Source: Primula veris
Lineage: Eukaryota; Streptophyta; Magnoliopsida; Ericales; Primulaceae
Direction of reading: 5' to 3'
Assembly (NCBI GenBank): GCA_963682055.1
Contig: OY821750.1
Location: 32,414,081-32,478,080 of the forward strand
Length of the DNA: 64,000 nt
Positions 25,201 to 37,900 of this stretch are shown piece by piece. The translations under genes and the position numbers were made by a program. Under the pieces are notes generated by a model, which was not told the DNA's origin, did no database searches, and was given only the letters and a program-made list of their open reading frames with translations. Positions within the stretch are counted from its first letter, which is position 1; each line of letters opens with the position of its first letter.

Positions 25201-27900
25201 TTTCATGAGCTATTACCAAATAACACTGGTTTTCTCGAATATTTTATAACTCAACAAGGTACGGATGGACCTATATGAGTATAAGACCTCATATTTGACA
25301 AATCAATTTGGTTTTACCAAAGATTTTGATTTGGAACGACAGGTCCAGAATCATTGTCACTGAGTACTTTTTTTTAGGCAAATAGTTGGTGAAATTATGT
25401 GGTACACTGTTACCCACTATTTCAAAAAATCAACTACCCCACAAGTATTGCCTAAAATTTCATAATTTAAAGTTTGGTCACATTTGTCAAAGGAATTTAC
25501 TCAAAAGCACTTTAAATTATTTCGAGAAATTTCGTAAACATGCAAACCATAATACAAAAGTATGTCCAAATGGAAAAATCATAATCCAAATGGAAAACAT
25601 AATCCAGATGAGCGGAAAAATGGCTAAATGATTTATCAAAATCAATAAAGAAAGGTATCAAACTCATTTGAGCCACAAAATCGGGGGTCTCAAGAGTTTC
25701 CTTTCAATTAACTTTAACCACATTAGCATCGGTTTTTCCACCTTTATAATAGTTGTGAACTATTTAAGGAGTAACCGTGCATGACCTTAGTCTTTATAGC
25801 ATAGAGTTGGCTCATTGAGCATTATCTCTTGCTTTGTGACAACGAGCCATATTGTTCCTTTCAGTTACTGTCTTGGAGCCACAGGTTTTCGATTTTGACG
25901 ATTGTCTAAAATCTCTCTTGGCTAGGCGATTCATCGGGATCGTGACAGTTCGAGACAAATAACACTTGTCTCGGTTCTCGATTCGTGGAAAAAAATGTAC
26001 ACGAAGAGCATTAATATCAGGCAAACAATTCGCCATTGACCCAATTAGGATTAAAACTACTCACCGGGGTAATTTTCTTATCCAATAACAGATGGGCGAT
26101 AAAGGAACATGGTGAATATAAATTCACGATACTGCTTATGGAATACAATTTCCAAGCTAGTATTTTGGTGAAGGATTGCTCCAATATGTCAATTTCAGAC
26201 ATTTGTTCACCATAGACGTCATCACGTCTCAAATGTGGCGGCGGAATAAAATCAACGCCTTAGCATTCATCCTGATGGTAACAACAAACTCGTGTTTTAC
26301 TCATCAAGGATGGCATCCAAAAAAAAAAATTTGGGCATCACATTTTCACACATCAGGGTGACTAACATGTGGTGACAGAATTAAAATCAACGTTTAAACA
26401 GTCATTTCGCAAGTATGTTTTACGATTTTTCTCATCATAGATGGCATCCAACATGTGTTGGGAGTTCTGGATTATTTATCATATAAAACGACTGGTTTAT
26501 ATGTTTATGGTTTGCACAAGCATAAACTTTATTTCGAAACGACAGGTTCGAAAAATAGTTTTGCTTTCAATGTGAATAGGTTCTCATTGATCGAACGACA
26601 GGTCGATACAGAGACACCAATTCGGCGAAACATACATCACTATATAAACACACTCGGGGAAATTATTATTTAGTCAACCCCTTTCGGTAGCTCTACTTGA
26701 AAAACGACCAGGAAAGACGGTGAGGGTGGAGGGCACGAATGCCACTTAAAACCCGACCTCATTAGGATATCGACTTCCGCCTATATCTTTCCTAGACATC
26801 GTATCCAAACAGGTGAGCCTAGTTGGGGAAGGTTCATAATTTTTCCAACTTAAATGTGAAAATATGTGATTTCGCATTTTATATATGGCAATAATATTAA
26901 TAGCATAGATAATATCTATCTAGATTAACCACACATATATAAATAGGCATATAAATAGGCAGTAAATATATTTTAGAATCTATCTAATCATGCAGTAGAT
27001 TTAGTGTTATAAACAAATCAATTTAAGATTATCAATCAATCCATAAAGATTTTAACATATCAAATCAAATCAATTTAAGATTATCAATTAGATCTAATCC
27101 AATAATTTACTTGCATATGTGATATTTATATATATGATAATATCAAAAGATATGATTATGCTAACAAGATATCAATCAATTATCTATGTTTATCGCCATA
27201 TGAATAATTCTATACATGGTAGTTTTAACATGCAAGCAAACAATATATTTTTAATTACCAATCAATTCTATATATGGTAAAAAAATATTTTAACATGCAA
27301 AGAGGTTAAATTTACATGGAAACATATCAATTTATTCAATTAACATGGAATTTATTCGTTTGCCTTTAAATAAAAAAAAAATTATATGCATGTGTGTGTA
27401 TATTGACCGAATATTGTATCTTATCAAACATGTGTACTGTTTTCATATAAGTATTATACTACAGGACCATGCGTGTAATTACAGCAAACTATATATCTAT
27501 TTACAACATTATTACATATACAGTCCAGAATTTCAGACAAGTTTCAGTTTAGTCCTTGAGTAATTTACAGAATAGTTTACAGCTTTCAGAGAATTACAAA
27601 TCAGTACATACGTTTCAGTTTGTTACAGATTTAATCTAACAGATTAATACATGTTAACAATTACATGACTTTCGATTTACAATCCGGTTATATGATTTGG
27701 TTTGTAAGTATACAGTATCAATACGTTATGAATCAAACCTGTCTCGTCAATGCATGTAGAAACTATCAAGCAGTCATGTGGCAATATTTTATGGATATAA
27801 GTTCTATACATATCAATTCAATAATTATGAATATGCTATGTTAAGTGCGTCAGTTACATGGCAATTAATGTTACACGTTCCAATAAAATAAATTTGAATT
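22200..27900 (-). pseudogene. Decayed copia gag-pol
   Basis: Fragments in minus-strand order. Integrase C-terminal part at about 24571-24389 (EHPVDYVQTQNGLTES, then LQMIARISW). A linker with ARIDVPVG at about 23990-23940. The reverse-transcriptase start at about 23400-23310 (NARLVAQGFS, then GIDYEMVDFLVMDVIT after a frame change). SERMWYTRLSEYLIS at about 23120-23065, EMKDLGKTR near 23000, and RNase H-like text to about 22200. Between GFA and EMKDLGKT the stretch that should carry the catalytic YVDD is missing, so this is a deletion as well as point decay. Stops interrupt every segment. The gag part (about 25-27.9 kb) is not recognisable by eye. Confidence 0.8.
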
Positions 27901-27999
27901 TTGAAAAATTCGTTTACCTTTCGCACGGTATGCTGGTGAAGGTCGATAGTACAATAACTTAAACCCGATCGAACTTTTATAACGCAATAAACCTCAAGC

Positions 28000-28023
28000 T
28001 CCTCGAGCAAAGTGCTGATAACG
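28000..28023 (-). other. Probable primer binding site region
   Basis: Directly after the 5' LTR the minus strand reads CGTTATCAGCACTTTGC. Position and the TATCAG core fit a tRNA primer site of plant copia elements; the exact tRNA was not checked. Confidence 0.55.
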
Positions 28024-28246
28024 TGTTGTGAGTCTTATTAGCTCAGTATATATATTATATAGGAGACATAGAGAGAACATAAAGAGAGAAAACAGTAGGT
28101 CTTTATTCATCAGAATGTATGAATGAATATGAATGGATGTCAAATAGAAGACCTCTAACCCTCTTTATATAGATAGAGGGGTAGGGTTACAAGCCCACTT
28201 GGACTCATAAAGTACAAGCCCAATAGTCCAATAATATCTTATAACA
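28024..28246 (-). repeat. 5' LTR of the decayed copia element
   Basis: 223 bp. On the minus strand it carries a TATATAAAG box (28171-28163) and AATAAA (28107-28102), a compact promoter and polyadenylation layout. Confidence 0.92.
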
Positions 28247-28251
28247 AGGGT

Positions 28252-31200
28252 AAAATATTTGGACTCCCCTTTAAGTAGTCTATATTTTAAAAAATTATTT
28301 TCCAAAAACACTTCAATTAGTTATTTAGTTACAAAAATGCATTTGATTGACAAATGACAACGTCAAAAAGAAATAGTAACAATGTGGTGTGTTAATATGC
28401 TAGTGGATACTGAACTAATTTTCAAAAATTATGAGTATAGAATATATTTTTAGGAAGGATGGAAATTTTTGTTTTTTTAATGAAAATATAACAAAACCGA
28501 TTTATAATGAATATGAGAAGACAAAATGTAAGGATGATCACGTAGATAATTCGATGCTTATGTATTGATTTTTGTATGAATTTCTAGTAAACTGTTTATT
28601 TATTCGAAAACTGGCTTTATATGTATTTAGCTTTTAGCAAATGAAATTATATATAACTACATAATGCATATTAGCTAAGACACCTTTTAAGTATTAAGAT
28701 GATTAATTAAGAGTTCTCAATGGAAAAAAAAAACAAAGCATGACAATATCTTGTTCGTTAATTTCAATGTTTATATTGTAATAAACGCGTAAAAGGATCA
28801 TTGAAAATGGCATTTAAGTTGACCTTTAAAATAAAATTTGTAGCCATTCATTTGTCATATATACAGATTTTTCTAAATTAGTTCTTTGGAAATACACTGG
28901 TAAAAGAATAATGCTAGCTATTTATTGACTGAGATGTTTTGTTTTTCTCAAAATGTCTACAAATTTTAGATGTATTTGTCAAATATATATAAATGAAAAC
29001 ACATGGATGGTCCAATATTGAAAGACCTCACATTATCAAATTGTATAAATTACGGCTATACAAAACTTGTCTTTGCTTGGACGGCAGCCACCCCGCTATT
29101 TATTTTCGATATATAACTAATTTAAGAAAATATTTTACGATCGTTTACGCATTGGCTAGATATGTGAATAAACTTACCACCCTAAGAGCACTTGCATCGG
29201 TATATGTATAACACACAACTTCGTCATTTGAAGGAATTTTTTTTAAAAAATAGCTCACATCAATTACCCTAACTAATCCATTAACCAACTTTTGACAAAA
29301 TTTCCCCCCTATATACATGAGAATTGTAGTCTCCCTTATAAACAAAATAACATAAAAAATTCTTGGTTTACTAATGGGTCCACCACATTTAAGATGGAAA
29401 TAAATGTAGAAGGATTAAAAAAAAAAATAGAAATCAATAGTTTATTATGAAAGAGAGATGATATAGGGAAATTGATACATGAAAAAAATCTATAACGACC
29501 TTAAAAGTGTAAATTACCATAAATAAATTTGAGGTTATCTTGATGTGTTTGCTCTAAAAAAAAAAGGCATTTCAACATCCTAATGTCGTTATCAAGTTAA
29601 ATAAATACTTGCAACCCTTTGTTTTTATTGAATTTATCTTTTTGCTCACGACACCGATAGACAAATTTATATGCATGAGAGTTACTCGGAACACTTAGGA
29701 ATGTGCCTCCGTTTTTAGGCCACATGAAGATTCCTTGTTCAAAAACGAACTTTGTTTCATATAAGTATAGTTACAATCGAATTCTAGTAATTTGCGATAA
29801 TGTCTACACACTAGTTCCAAAACGCTTTTCACGACTTAAACCATTTGTGAATCAAATTATAGCATTCATCATCTATCCTTTACTTCAACATCGCTGCTAT
29901 TTTTCTTGAATTTTATCATAAATTTTGGACAAAATGTCAAAAGTCACTAAATTATAGCCAAAATTTTATAAAAACAAATGGATGTAGTTGTAAATTTTAC
30001 GAGGGTTTCAATCTGTGTGACGGGTTTACAATGATTTATACGTAACCCCTTTCTGACATCGTGTAGTTTTGTACTCCATAAAACGGTGCAACTAAGTTTA
30101 ACATAGTGACTTTTTGAATAAATTAAAACAAAATGTATCGATCACCAACGGGTTTTATTTGATTTTAGTTCCGAATGCAAAAACTTAACAATGTATACAA
30201 ATTTTGTGAATTAGATTAGTCAAAGACTATAAAGTGATTAGCAAACACTATTTTACACTGTAGAAAGATTAAAGCAATTTACATTAGATTAATCTAATAC
30301 ACCTACGTCGAATGTAAGGATGTTGCGATAACAATAATACAACAAATTATATCTTATAAAGAAACTATACTTTTCATTTCAAAAAAATAAAACTATACTT
30401 TAATGTCACAGCAAAAAAAAAAAATGACCTAAGTAAACTTACAAAGTTGTATTTCTTAAACAACAAGTGAGCAGAAATGATGAACTTAAGAGACGGTAGT
30501 TTTCAACCTCAATGTTAGCATGGAAAAAAAAATTAATGCAAGCTCTTAAAACACATATTTCAACGGAGCTGGAACCAAATGTGTGAGATTGCCAAAATTA
30601 ATAAAATCGCATAATATTTTCAAAATATAAATACGGAAAATTCGGATTTTTTAACCTTTTTTTACCATGTTTTCTTCATTTGTTTACCTTGCTTTCTTGA
30701 TTAAAATATATTTGATTTCTATTTTTTTTCCTTTTCGCTCAATTTCGACTTTATTTTCAAATTTCCCAAAAAACCCCACAGCACTAATGTCACGTGCAGT
30801 CATATGTCGAAAGTTTCAGCGTTTCAAAATTAACTAAAAAATAAATAAAATAGAAACCAAAAGGATACAAAATTTAAATTTAAGAAATCGGGGTATAACA
30901 AGTAAAAAAATTAAGATACGAACGTAAAAAAAACCTGAAAAAACTTAACGTATATTAAATAATAGATATATACGAACAATTAAATATCTATTACACAATT
31001 TTAGTATATTCACTTCAATTAAAATACAAAACACCAAAAAATCTTTTATAAATTTTATTTGCACTCATCACTACTCTAATTATTATTTTTGTTTAATTTT
31101 TTTAAGATGTGTGTTACGTGTCAATATGATAACTTTGTTTAAATATATTTTATAATAACTTGCCTATGTTAATTTTTTAGCTATTACTTATATATTATCA

Positions 31201-31281
31201 GCACATACAAATTTATGTTATGTTATTACACTAACAATATATAATTTTGAAAGACCTTGTCAAAAAAAATATAAGGAGTTG
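28252..31281. other. Intergenic AT-rich stretch
   Basis: No gene supported. At 29185-29557 AGAGCACTTGCATCGG and ...GTTTGCTCT may be the ends of a diverged MITE, but the target duplication is not visible. The remainder holds nothing I recognise. Confidence 0.5.
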
Positions 31282-31747
31282 ACAAAATACCGTATATATT
31301 TTTTTTTTCTTCAAACAAAACTTATATAAATAGAGTCTCTATGGGATAGACCCCCATAGCGGTCGTTACATCATTACAAATAAGGAAACTTGACTAAGAA
31401 ACAGTCATACAAAAGATTATTGCTAGGAGGGTGCGAAATCGACATTAAAAACTCCCCAGAAACCTCATGCTTCATCAGAAAAAGATCACCCAACGAACAA
31501 AACCTCTCCTTATACCCCCTCCACCTTGTTTCTCCTAGATCAGTGTGATCTAAGGTTTTTATTCGTGGATTTTCAGTTTCTAATTTGCAGAAGGCCTGGT
31601 TCCTTAAGTCATTCTACACCCCCTAGCAATATACAACTGATAATTGCCTGAACTGCAGGAAGGTTTAAAAAAATACAGTAACAGAGAGAAAAAAACAAGC
31701 TTCTAAATCACCTGCATTAACACTGTAACACAAAATACCGTATATAT
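31282..31747 (-). mobile_element. Poly(A) retroposon with 18-bp target duplication
   Basis: ACAAAATACCGTATATAT is exactly repeated at 31282-31299 and 31730-31747. The 430 bp between start with a T-run on the plus strand, that is, an A-tail on the minus strand. This is the mark of L1-type endonuclease retroposition: a 5'-truncated LINE, a SINE or a processed transcript. The body is richer in GC than its surroundings and has no long open frame; I do not recognise its source. Confidence 0.8.
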
Positions 31748-32162
31748 AAATTATTATGAAAATATTAATAAAAAAAATTATTTTTCGAAATTATAGGGTT
31801 GTGCCGCCCATGATTTCAACTGTATTCCATCAAAAAAATTCAAACTTATCACTCTCTACTTATTATTATATGAAAAGTAAAAGTTTCGATTTGGTCGATC
31901 AAACGAAAACAAACCAAACCAAAGCAAAACAAACATCACATTCTACAATTTCTTTCACTACAATATGAGCCACAGTTACACAAAATTTGATGTGGATCTT
32001 AATTTATTGTCCATGTCGACGATTGGGAAAGAGGGAAAGAATTTAGACAACTTATAAGTTAGGTTTCCATTAATGTAAATGAGAATCAATATAGTATGGA
32101 TTCAAATAAGTCAAAAATGTATTAACATCTTCTATGATTCAATCTAAACACAATCCACTTGT

Positions 32163-32427
32163 TTAGATTTAGACGTGAGTTTTGTAATTTTATTTTTATA
32201 TAATTTAATATATAAAATACGATATATTAAAATCATTGACTTTTGATTTTTATTTTTAATTAATACTTAAGTTTATGGCAGTCTCAACTAGAATTTCATA
32301 ATTTTATTTGAATTTTTATTGTGTTGTAAAATTAATTTTTAATTTGTAAAATCATATTTTTATTTTATATATTAAAATTATATGAAAATAAAATTGCAAA
32401 ACTCACGTCTAAATCTAAATCATTGGA
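32163..32427. mobile_element. MITE with ~60-bp terminal inverted repeats
   Basis: GATTTAGACGTGAGTTTTGT near the left is complemented by GCAAAACTCACGTCTAAATC at the right. The arms continue through AATTTTATTTTTATATAATT. The interior carries an inverted family-B core (TTAATTAATACTTAAGTTTA and GTCTCAACTAGAA). Confidence 0.7.
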
Positions 32428-32429
32428 TT

Positions 32430-34235
32430 TAGTTTATTTTATCCGTTACATTTAACTTTAGAGAATGTAAGTGCATTATAAATTAACTATAAAAAAAATT
32501 TAAATCCATATAATATCATATTATAATTTTAGTTATGTTTTGAACTTTTAAGAAGAAAAATCAGTATCCATCACGGGGCAACGTCCAAGAGATAAAATAC
32601 TTAAAATGAGCAACAAATCAGGGGCGAACCCCGAATAACTTACGAGAATGTCAAAATTTATATCAACTACTAAACTAAGTGGGAAAAAAACGAGAGATGT
32701 TAATTCATTGTTTTTAACATATATTAATGAGAATATATGATCAAAAATTTAAAAAATCATAATTTAAAAAATTATGACAGTATCGTCGTCAACAGGACGA
32801 TGGTCTGCGATTAGCTTTCCCATGGGTGGGTGAGATTGAATTATGGTAATAAAGACATTAGTTGTCTTTGTTTGGCAATTTAGTGAGATAGACATGCGCA
32901 AAAACCATTTTGTTCACGTGGGTCGTTACCTCAATTTCATGTAAGCTCATACAAAAAGATTTATCCACCCAAAAAGTCTAAAATTTATGTTTTGTGTAAA
33001 TAATATAATGGCTAAAGTACAAATAATACATGTGGACTAAGATAACAAAAATAATAATGAGACTGTTTTAAAATTATATACGTATCAGTTTATTTATCTA
33101 TTAACTTTAATTTACATGAACTCAAATATCACTCAAATATAAGCGATTAATCACTTATGATTAAAATAATAATTTTTCTCTCTTATTTTTCTCTTATTCT
33201 CTCTCATTTATTTGTACTTTTCACATATAAATTAATAAAATAACAAAAATATGAGTTGTATAGTTTGATAGAGAAATTGATAAAAAAAAAACTGATAATT
33301 TGTATAAACCAAAACGTTTACTTATAAGTTGTAAAAGTGTACTTTTTACTTTAAATACGATAAAACTTGTAAGCTATTTAACGTGCTTGTTCTATTAAAT
33401 TAATTTGGGTTGAAAAAAATTGATAGAAGTATATTAAAATATAGTAATATTTAGTCATTATAATAAATTTGATAGAGAAGCTGAAAAATGTATAAAGTTA
33501 AACTGTTAACTTAAAAATATAAAAATAATGTTAATTAATTTAAATATGAGAAAAAATGTAAGGAAACTGGTCCGCATACTCTAATGATATATTTTACATA
33601 ATATCTCCATGACATATGATTGTCAATTTCCAATATTTGAAGTGTATGGGAGTTACATGCAAAATACAAATAGTTAATGAGGAGGGTTTTTGGCATTTAG
33701 GCCTAATAACTTAATTGCTAAGAACTACCATAATGTATTGGGATAGTAAATTTTTAGCTCTTAGTTTCATATTTAGTTATCAAACAACTCGATTTGTGTA
33801 TGTTGTTTAAAAATTGTCAAGGAAAGATATACTAAACTTCTAAGAACTAAGATAATTTATTTTAATTTTGATGTTTGTTGTTTGTTGTTTAAGATGACAA
33901 ATAGTTCACTTTGCATTTTCATTGAGAACTTATCGAACGCCCAAATACTTTCATTGTTAATTTGTTAGCATTCGCTTTAAAAGGTATAATACAATTATAT
34001 TCTAACAAACTTTATCGTTATTTAAAGAGACAGAATTACGGTCAAAGGAATTGAACTAGATTAACCAAGGTATGGGTTCGAATATTGCGGAATACAAATG
34101 TGATAAAACAACTCGCTATGAAGAGTTTTAGCACCTTTGTGGTTCTACGCCGCTTGAATCTAAATGTAATCGGGATTCAATATGATCAATGGATACCGTC
34201 TAATTTTTTTTTAAAAAAGAAATTGATCGTTTTCC
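32430..34235. other. Intergenic AT-rich stretch
   Basis: No gene, RNA or defined repeat recognised. Confidence 0.5.
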
Positions 34236-34401
34236 CTACAAAAAAATACCGAGATAGCATCATACATATTTTTTTAAAATCATTGATAAATTGACTGTCG
34301 CTAAATTATAACAACTAATTACAGTGTTAAATTTGTTGTTAAAATTTAACGACAATTTTTAAAAAATGTGTATGTTTCTATCACGACAGGTTGTTGTAGT
34401 G
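34236..34401. mobile_element. CACTA-like MITE remnant, different family
   Basis: The right end ACGACAGGTTGTTGTAGTG gives CACTACAACAACCTGTCGTG on the other strand. The left end CCTACAAAAAAATACCGAGA is decayed. An internal inversion (TAAATTTGTTGTTAAAATTTA) is present. Termini suggest the same superfamily as family M but the sequence is distinct. Confidence 0.5.
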
Positions 34402-34940
34402 GGTTGACTTTTCAAAGCACCAAGTTCTGTATTAAAATTGAACTGTCACTGAGTATGTAATTTGGGTGAAAGTTGACTGTGATTAAGGGAAAAAGTGCAT
34501 ATTTTTACTCATAAAAAAAGGTATCATTTTTTTTTTATGGTAAATTGCCGGCAGTTTTTATTTAAATTCAAATACTATATAAAACCAATAAATATACTTA
34601 AACAAACCAGATCTTTTACAACTAGATTGTTGATAAAAGATTACGTCATCATCGAAAATGACAATAAATATAATAATAGTAGTAGTACCATCAACAATAA
34701 TAGCAACGTTACAACTTTATCCTCTTGTTAATGTAATTGATTACATATTTGATTTGGTATTATATTATCTTATAACAATGAAGTTTCACAAAAAAAAAAA
34801 GTAGAAAAAAGAAAAAAGCAAATAGTAAAAGTAAATTTAAATGTCCTTTTCTTTATCCTCCCCTAAACGTATTTGACTTTTACCATCAATATTTACATCT
34901 ATACCCCCCAACAATTGACAAAAATTACCATTTAGTACCC

Positions 34941-37900
34941 TTAAACTTTTATGCTACTAGGTAACCAATCTCCGGTTCTCGGTGAATCCGAATCACTACT
35001 CATTTCAAGCCGGACAACAAAATTCTCATCCGATGGCGTGGAGGGTAAAAAGGTCTTTATCCGATGGAAGCTCGGGATCAAAACCTTTTCACCCCACTCC
35101 TCAAGACCGGTTCGCCCAAGCCACACCCCGCCTAAAATCTTCTCGAGAGCCTCCTCTTCAACTTCTAACGACATATCATCGACAATGCTAGAATATTTTT
35201 CCAAGATTTTGCTTTTAACTTCGTTACGGACCGAAGAGGCCTCTACGGGCTTGAAAACAATAGCTTCGTCGATGAAATTCGCAAGCTCGATGGGGACGGA
35301 AGTTATTGAGAACCGACCGGTCTGTCTGTCGTCGGTAAGATCAGATCTGTCGGTTCGATCTTCGTCGAAATCAGCCATTAGATTAAGGTCGAACGATAAA
35401 CTTGAACCTAAGTCTCTCCTAGGCTTTATAAGCCTAGCTCCATCGTGTAACCAATCCGGTTTTCGCTTAGCCCTTTTTTCACTAATTCGTAATCTCAAAT
35501 TCCATCCACCACTTGATTGCAATTCAAGCTTATTCTCATCAAGCTCTTGATCGGTACTAATCTTCTTGACATTATCGGGTAACCAATTTGCAGTGAGAAT
35601 AAAAATAATATTTCCTAGACTAATTTCTCGACCGTAAGAATCCGCAAGTCGACCCCTTTCCATAGCTCGTTTTATACTCCCACGAATAATCAAATCTGCT
35701 TCGTCAATATCCTCGAGCATAATAACAGCAAAAGGGTTTCTTTTGACAGCTTCCACTATCCGATCCAAAACAGTTTTACCACGAAAATTCATTGCAATTT
35801 CCTCATCACTTCGTCTCCTCCCCAAAGATATACTAATCGCACTACTTTGACATATTTGTTCGGAAATTACCGACGCCATTTTCTTTTTTCCAACTTTATC
35901 AGGACCCGTGAATAAAATCCAGGCGTCGCCTTTCAAAAGGTTACCTCGTCTTTTACTGTTACCTCCTCTACATTTGGTCACAGCCGAGGCTACCTTAGTA
36001 GCAGCCTCTTTTTGCCACCATGCCTTTTCTAATAGACCCTTGAGGAGTCGCTTATATGTGTCCGTATCTAGCGCCTTGGCAAACTTCTCAACCTGAAATT
36101 CTGACGAGATGCATCCCAATAAATCCTTAACACAATTATTTTCAGTATTTCCTAGGATTGGTTCCGCAATCTTGGGCCGACCCAGAGCAAGGTCGGTACG
36201 AATAGGACTTCTTGGTGGACTGCTTGGTAATTTCTCAACCGGTTCGCTAATTTTCGGGCCAGAGTTTAATTGTAGAGTTAGTCCAGGGGATTTGTTCGCA
36301 AGCAATTTGTTTTGTAAAGGTCGGTTAAGAAGTAACTTCGGATTATAAAGAGTCATCTGAGGTCTTTGAGACCCGAGGTTATTGTGAAAGCTGGGATGAA
36401 CACGTAAGCACGTATCGCTCCATTTCTTCTGTAAATCTTCAGTTTTTTGCTTGAATGCCGTTTCCTGATCCTTAGCCTGAAACATTAACATTAACGAAAT
36501 ATCAACAATCAATAAATTATCTTGAGTACAGAACTGTCATATTATGCTGCTTTATTACGATTGAACATCCTGCGTATTCAATTTAGTATCATGAAGTACC
36601 GAATTTTCAACAAAACCTTATACTACTGCTAATAATTCAATCAATTGGAAGGACGGAAAGCCCAATGACTTAGATATCCCTGAAACGAAAACTTCATCTC
36701 AGCTGACAAATTCATATGAGATTGACCATATATGGTAGTCTAAAGTAAGAAAAAATAAATGATGGTACCAAACTAAGGTAAAGCTTACTAATCCGGTGCC
36801 ATAATTTAAGTAGATTGGATGCTGAATTTCTTTTGTGAGCTATCAGAGTAAAATATAAGTACCTGCGATTTATCCGGTGATCTGGCGTCATTGGTATCCA
36901 ACTTGGCATTCTGCAACCATTGAGGCAAAGGTGGGCTAGCAGCTGGTTTCGATCTAACTTCTGAAGATGATATTTCATACTCGTTTGCAACCAATTTCGC
37001 TAATTCTTGTTCGTAGTTTTCGGTACATTGAGGACAACGACTGGATGGTCGAGTAGGGTTTAAATTTTCCGGTATACGCCTTGGTATAATATTGGGACCT
37101 TGGAAAGTCTTCATTGGAATAATGGGGTCGACAGAGCTATTAGGAGTTGCGTTTCCCCGAAGCCTAAAACAATTTTGATATAAATAAGAACCAGCAAAAT
37201 CAAAATCATGAAGCTTTTTTTCCTCGAACAATCATACTCGAAATAACAAAGAATAATTAAAATTAAAAAACGAAATAGCCGGCAAATGCTACTAGGAAAG
37301 TCAATTTGCCTGCTTAAAGGTCATAAAATGATTTAACAAGAAAATTTAAAAGCAAAAAAACAAGTAATTCAGGTCAACAAATGGTATATAGCTTATTAAC
37401 CATTCCAAATCCTATTAAGCTTTAAGGAATCAGACTTATACAATCCAATAGCATAACACGAATTGGGATAAAACACCGATTAAAGACAACATGATAACGG
37501 GTAATAGCGTCTGATTATGCAAAAGCAACCATACAAAACATCAACTAAAGCCAAAAAAAATGACTTAATTGTTGACTCAAAGATTCGATTTTTCCGGTTA
37601 TAGGATCTAACAGAACAGATTTTACACTCACATTGCAACAATTTAGAATCTTTTTTTAGCCCCTCATAAACTAGTTAAAGATATTGTTGGAGTAACTAAT
37701 AAAGTCAACTAAACAAAAACAATAATCTAAATCAATAATCAAGACCAGACTAAATAAACTAAACCAAATTTCTTTTAGAAACAATAAACAATACCTAGGA
37801 AACATCCCAGGAAAAGGCGAACGGGGCGTGATCGGAACAGCTTGCAAATCCCAATCACTCTCCATCGTCGGATAATACACCTGGCACCTAAGATAAGTCT

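Larger units (their letters stand above)
21222..28246 (-). mobile_element. Ty1/copia LTR retrotransposon with decayed coding region
   Basis: Complete structure on the minus strand. LTRs lie at 28024-28246 (5') and 21222-21444 (3'), and the polypurine tract AAAGGGGGAG abuts the 3' LTR (21454-21445). The 5-bp duplication AGGGT is at 21217-21221 and 28247-28251. The LTRs begin TGTTGT/TGTTAT, end ACAACA, and differ at about four sites, all G/C in one and A/T in the other. The internal 6.6 kb shows copia pol remnants in the order integrase, reverse transcriptase, RNase H, which fixes the class and strand, but it is riddled with stops and frameshifts. The copy must have inserted recently and needed proteins from another element. 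Confidence 0.92.

Noticed and set aside
29185..29557. Possible MITE with AGAGCA...TGCTCT ends
   Set aside because: Only the first six bases pair and no target duplication is visible.
34951..35550. 199-codon open frame on the plus strand
   Set aside because: It lies antisense to SMAX1 exon 3, where the real protein is highly conserved; the frame is a shadow of GC-richer coding sequence.
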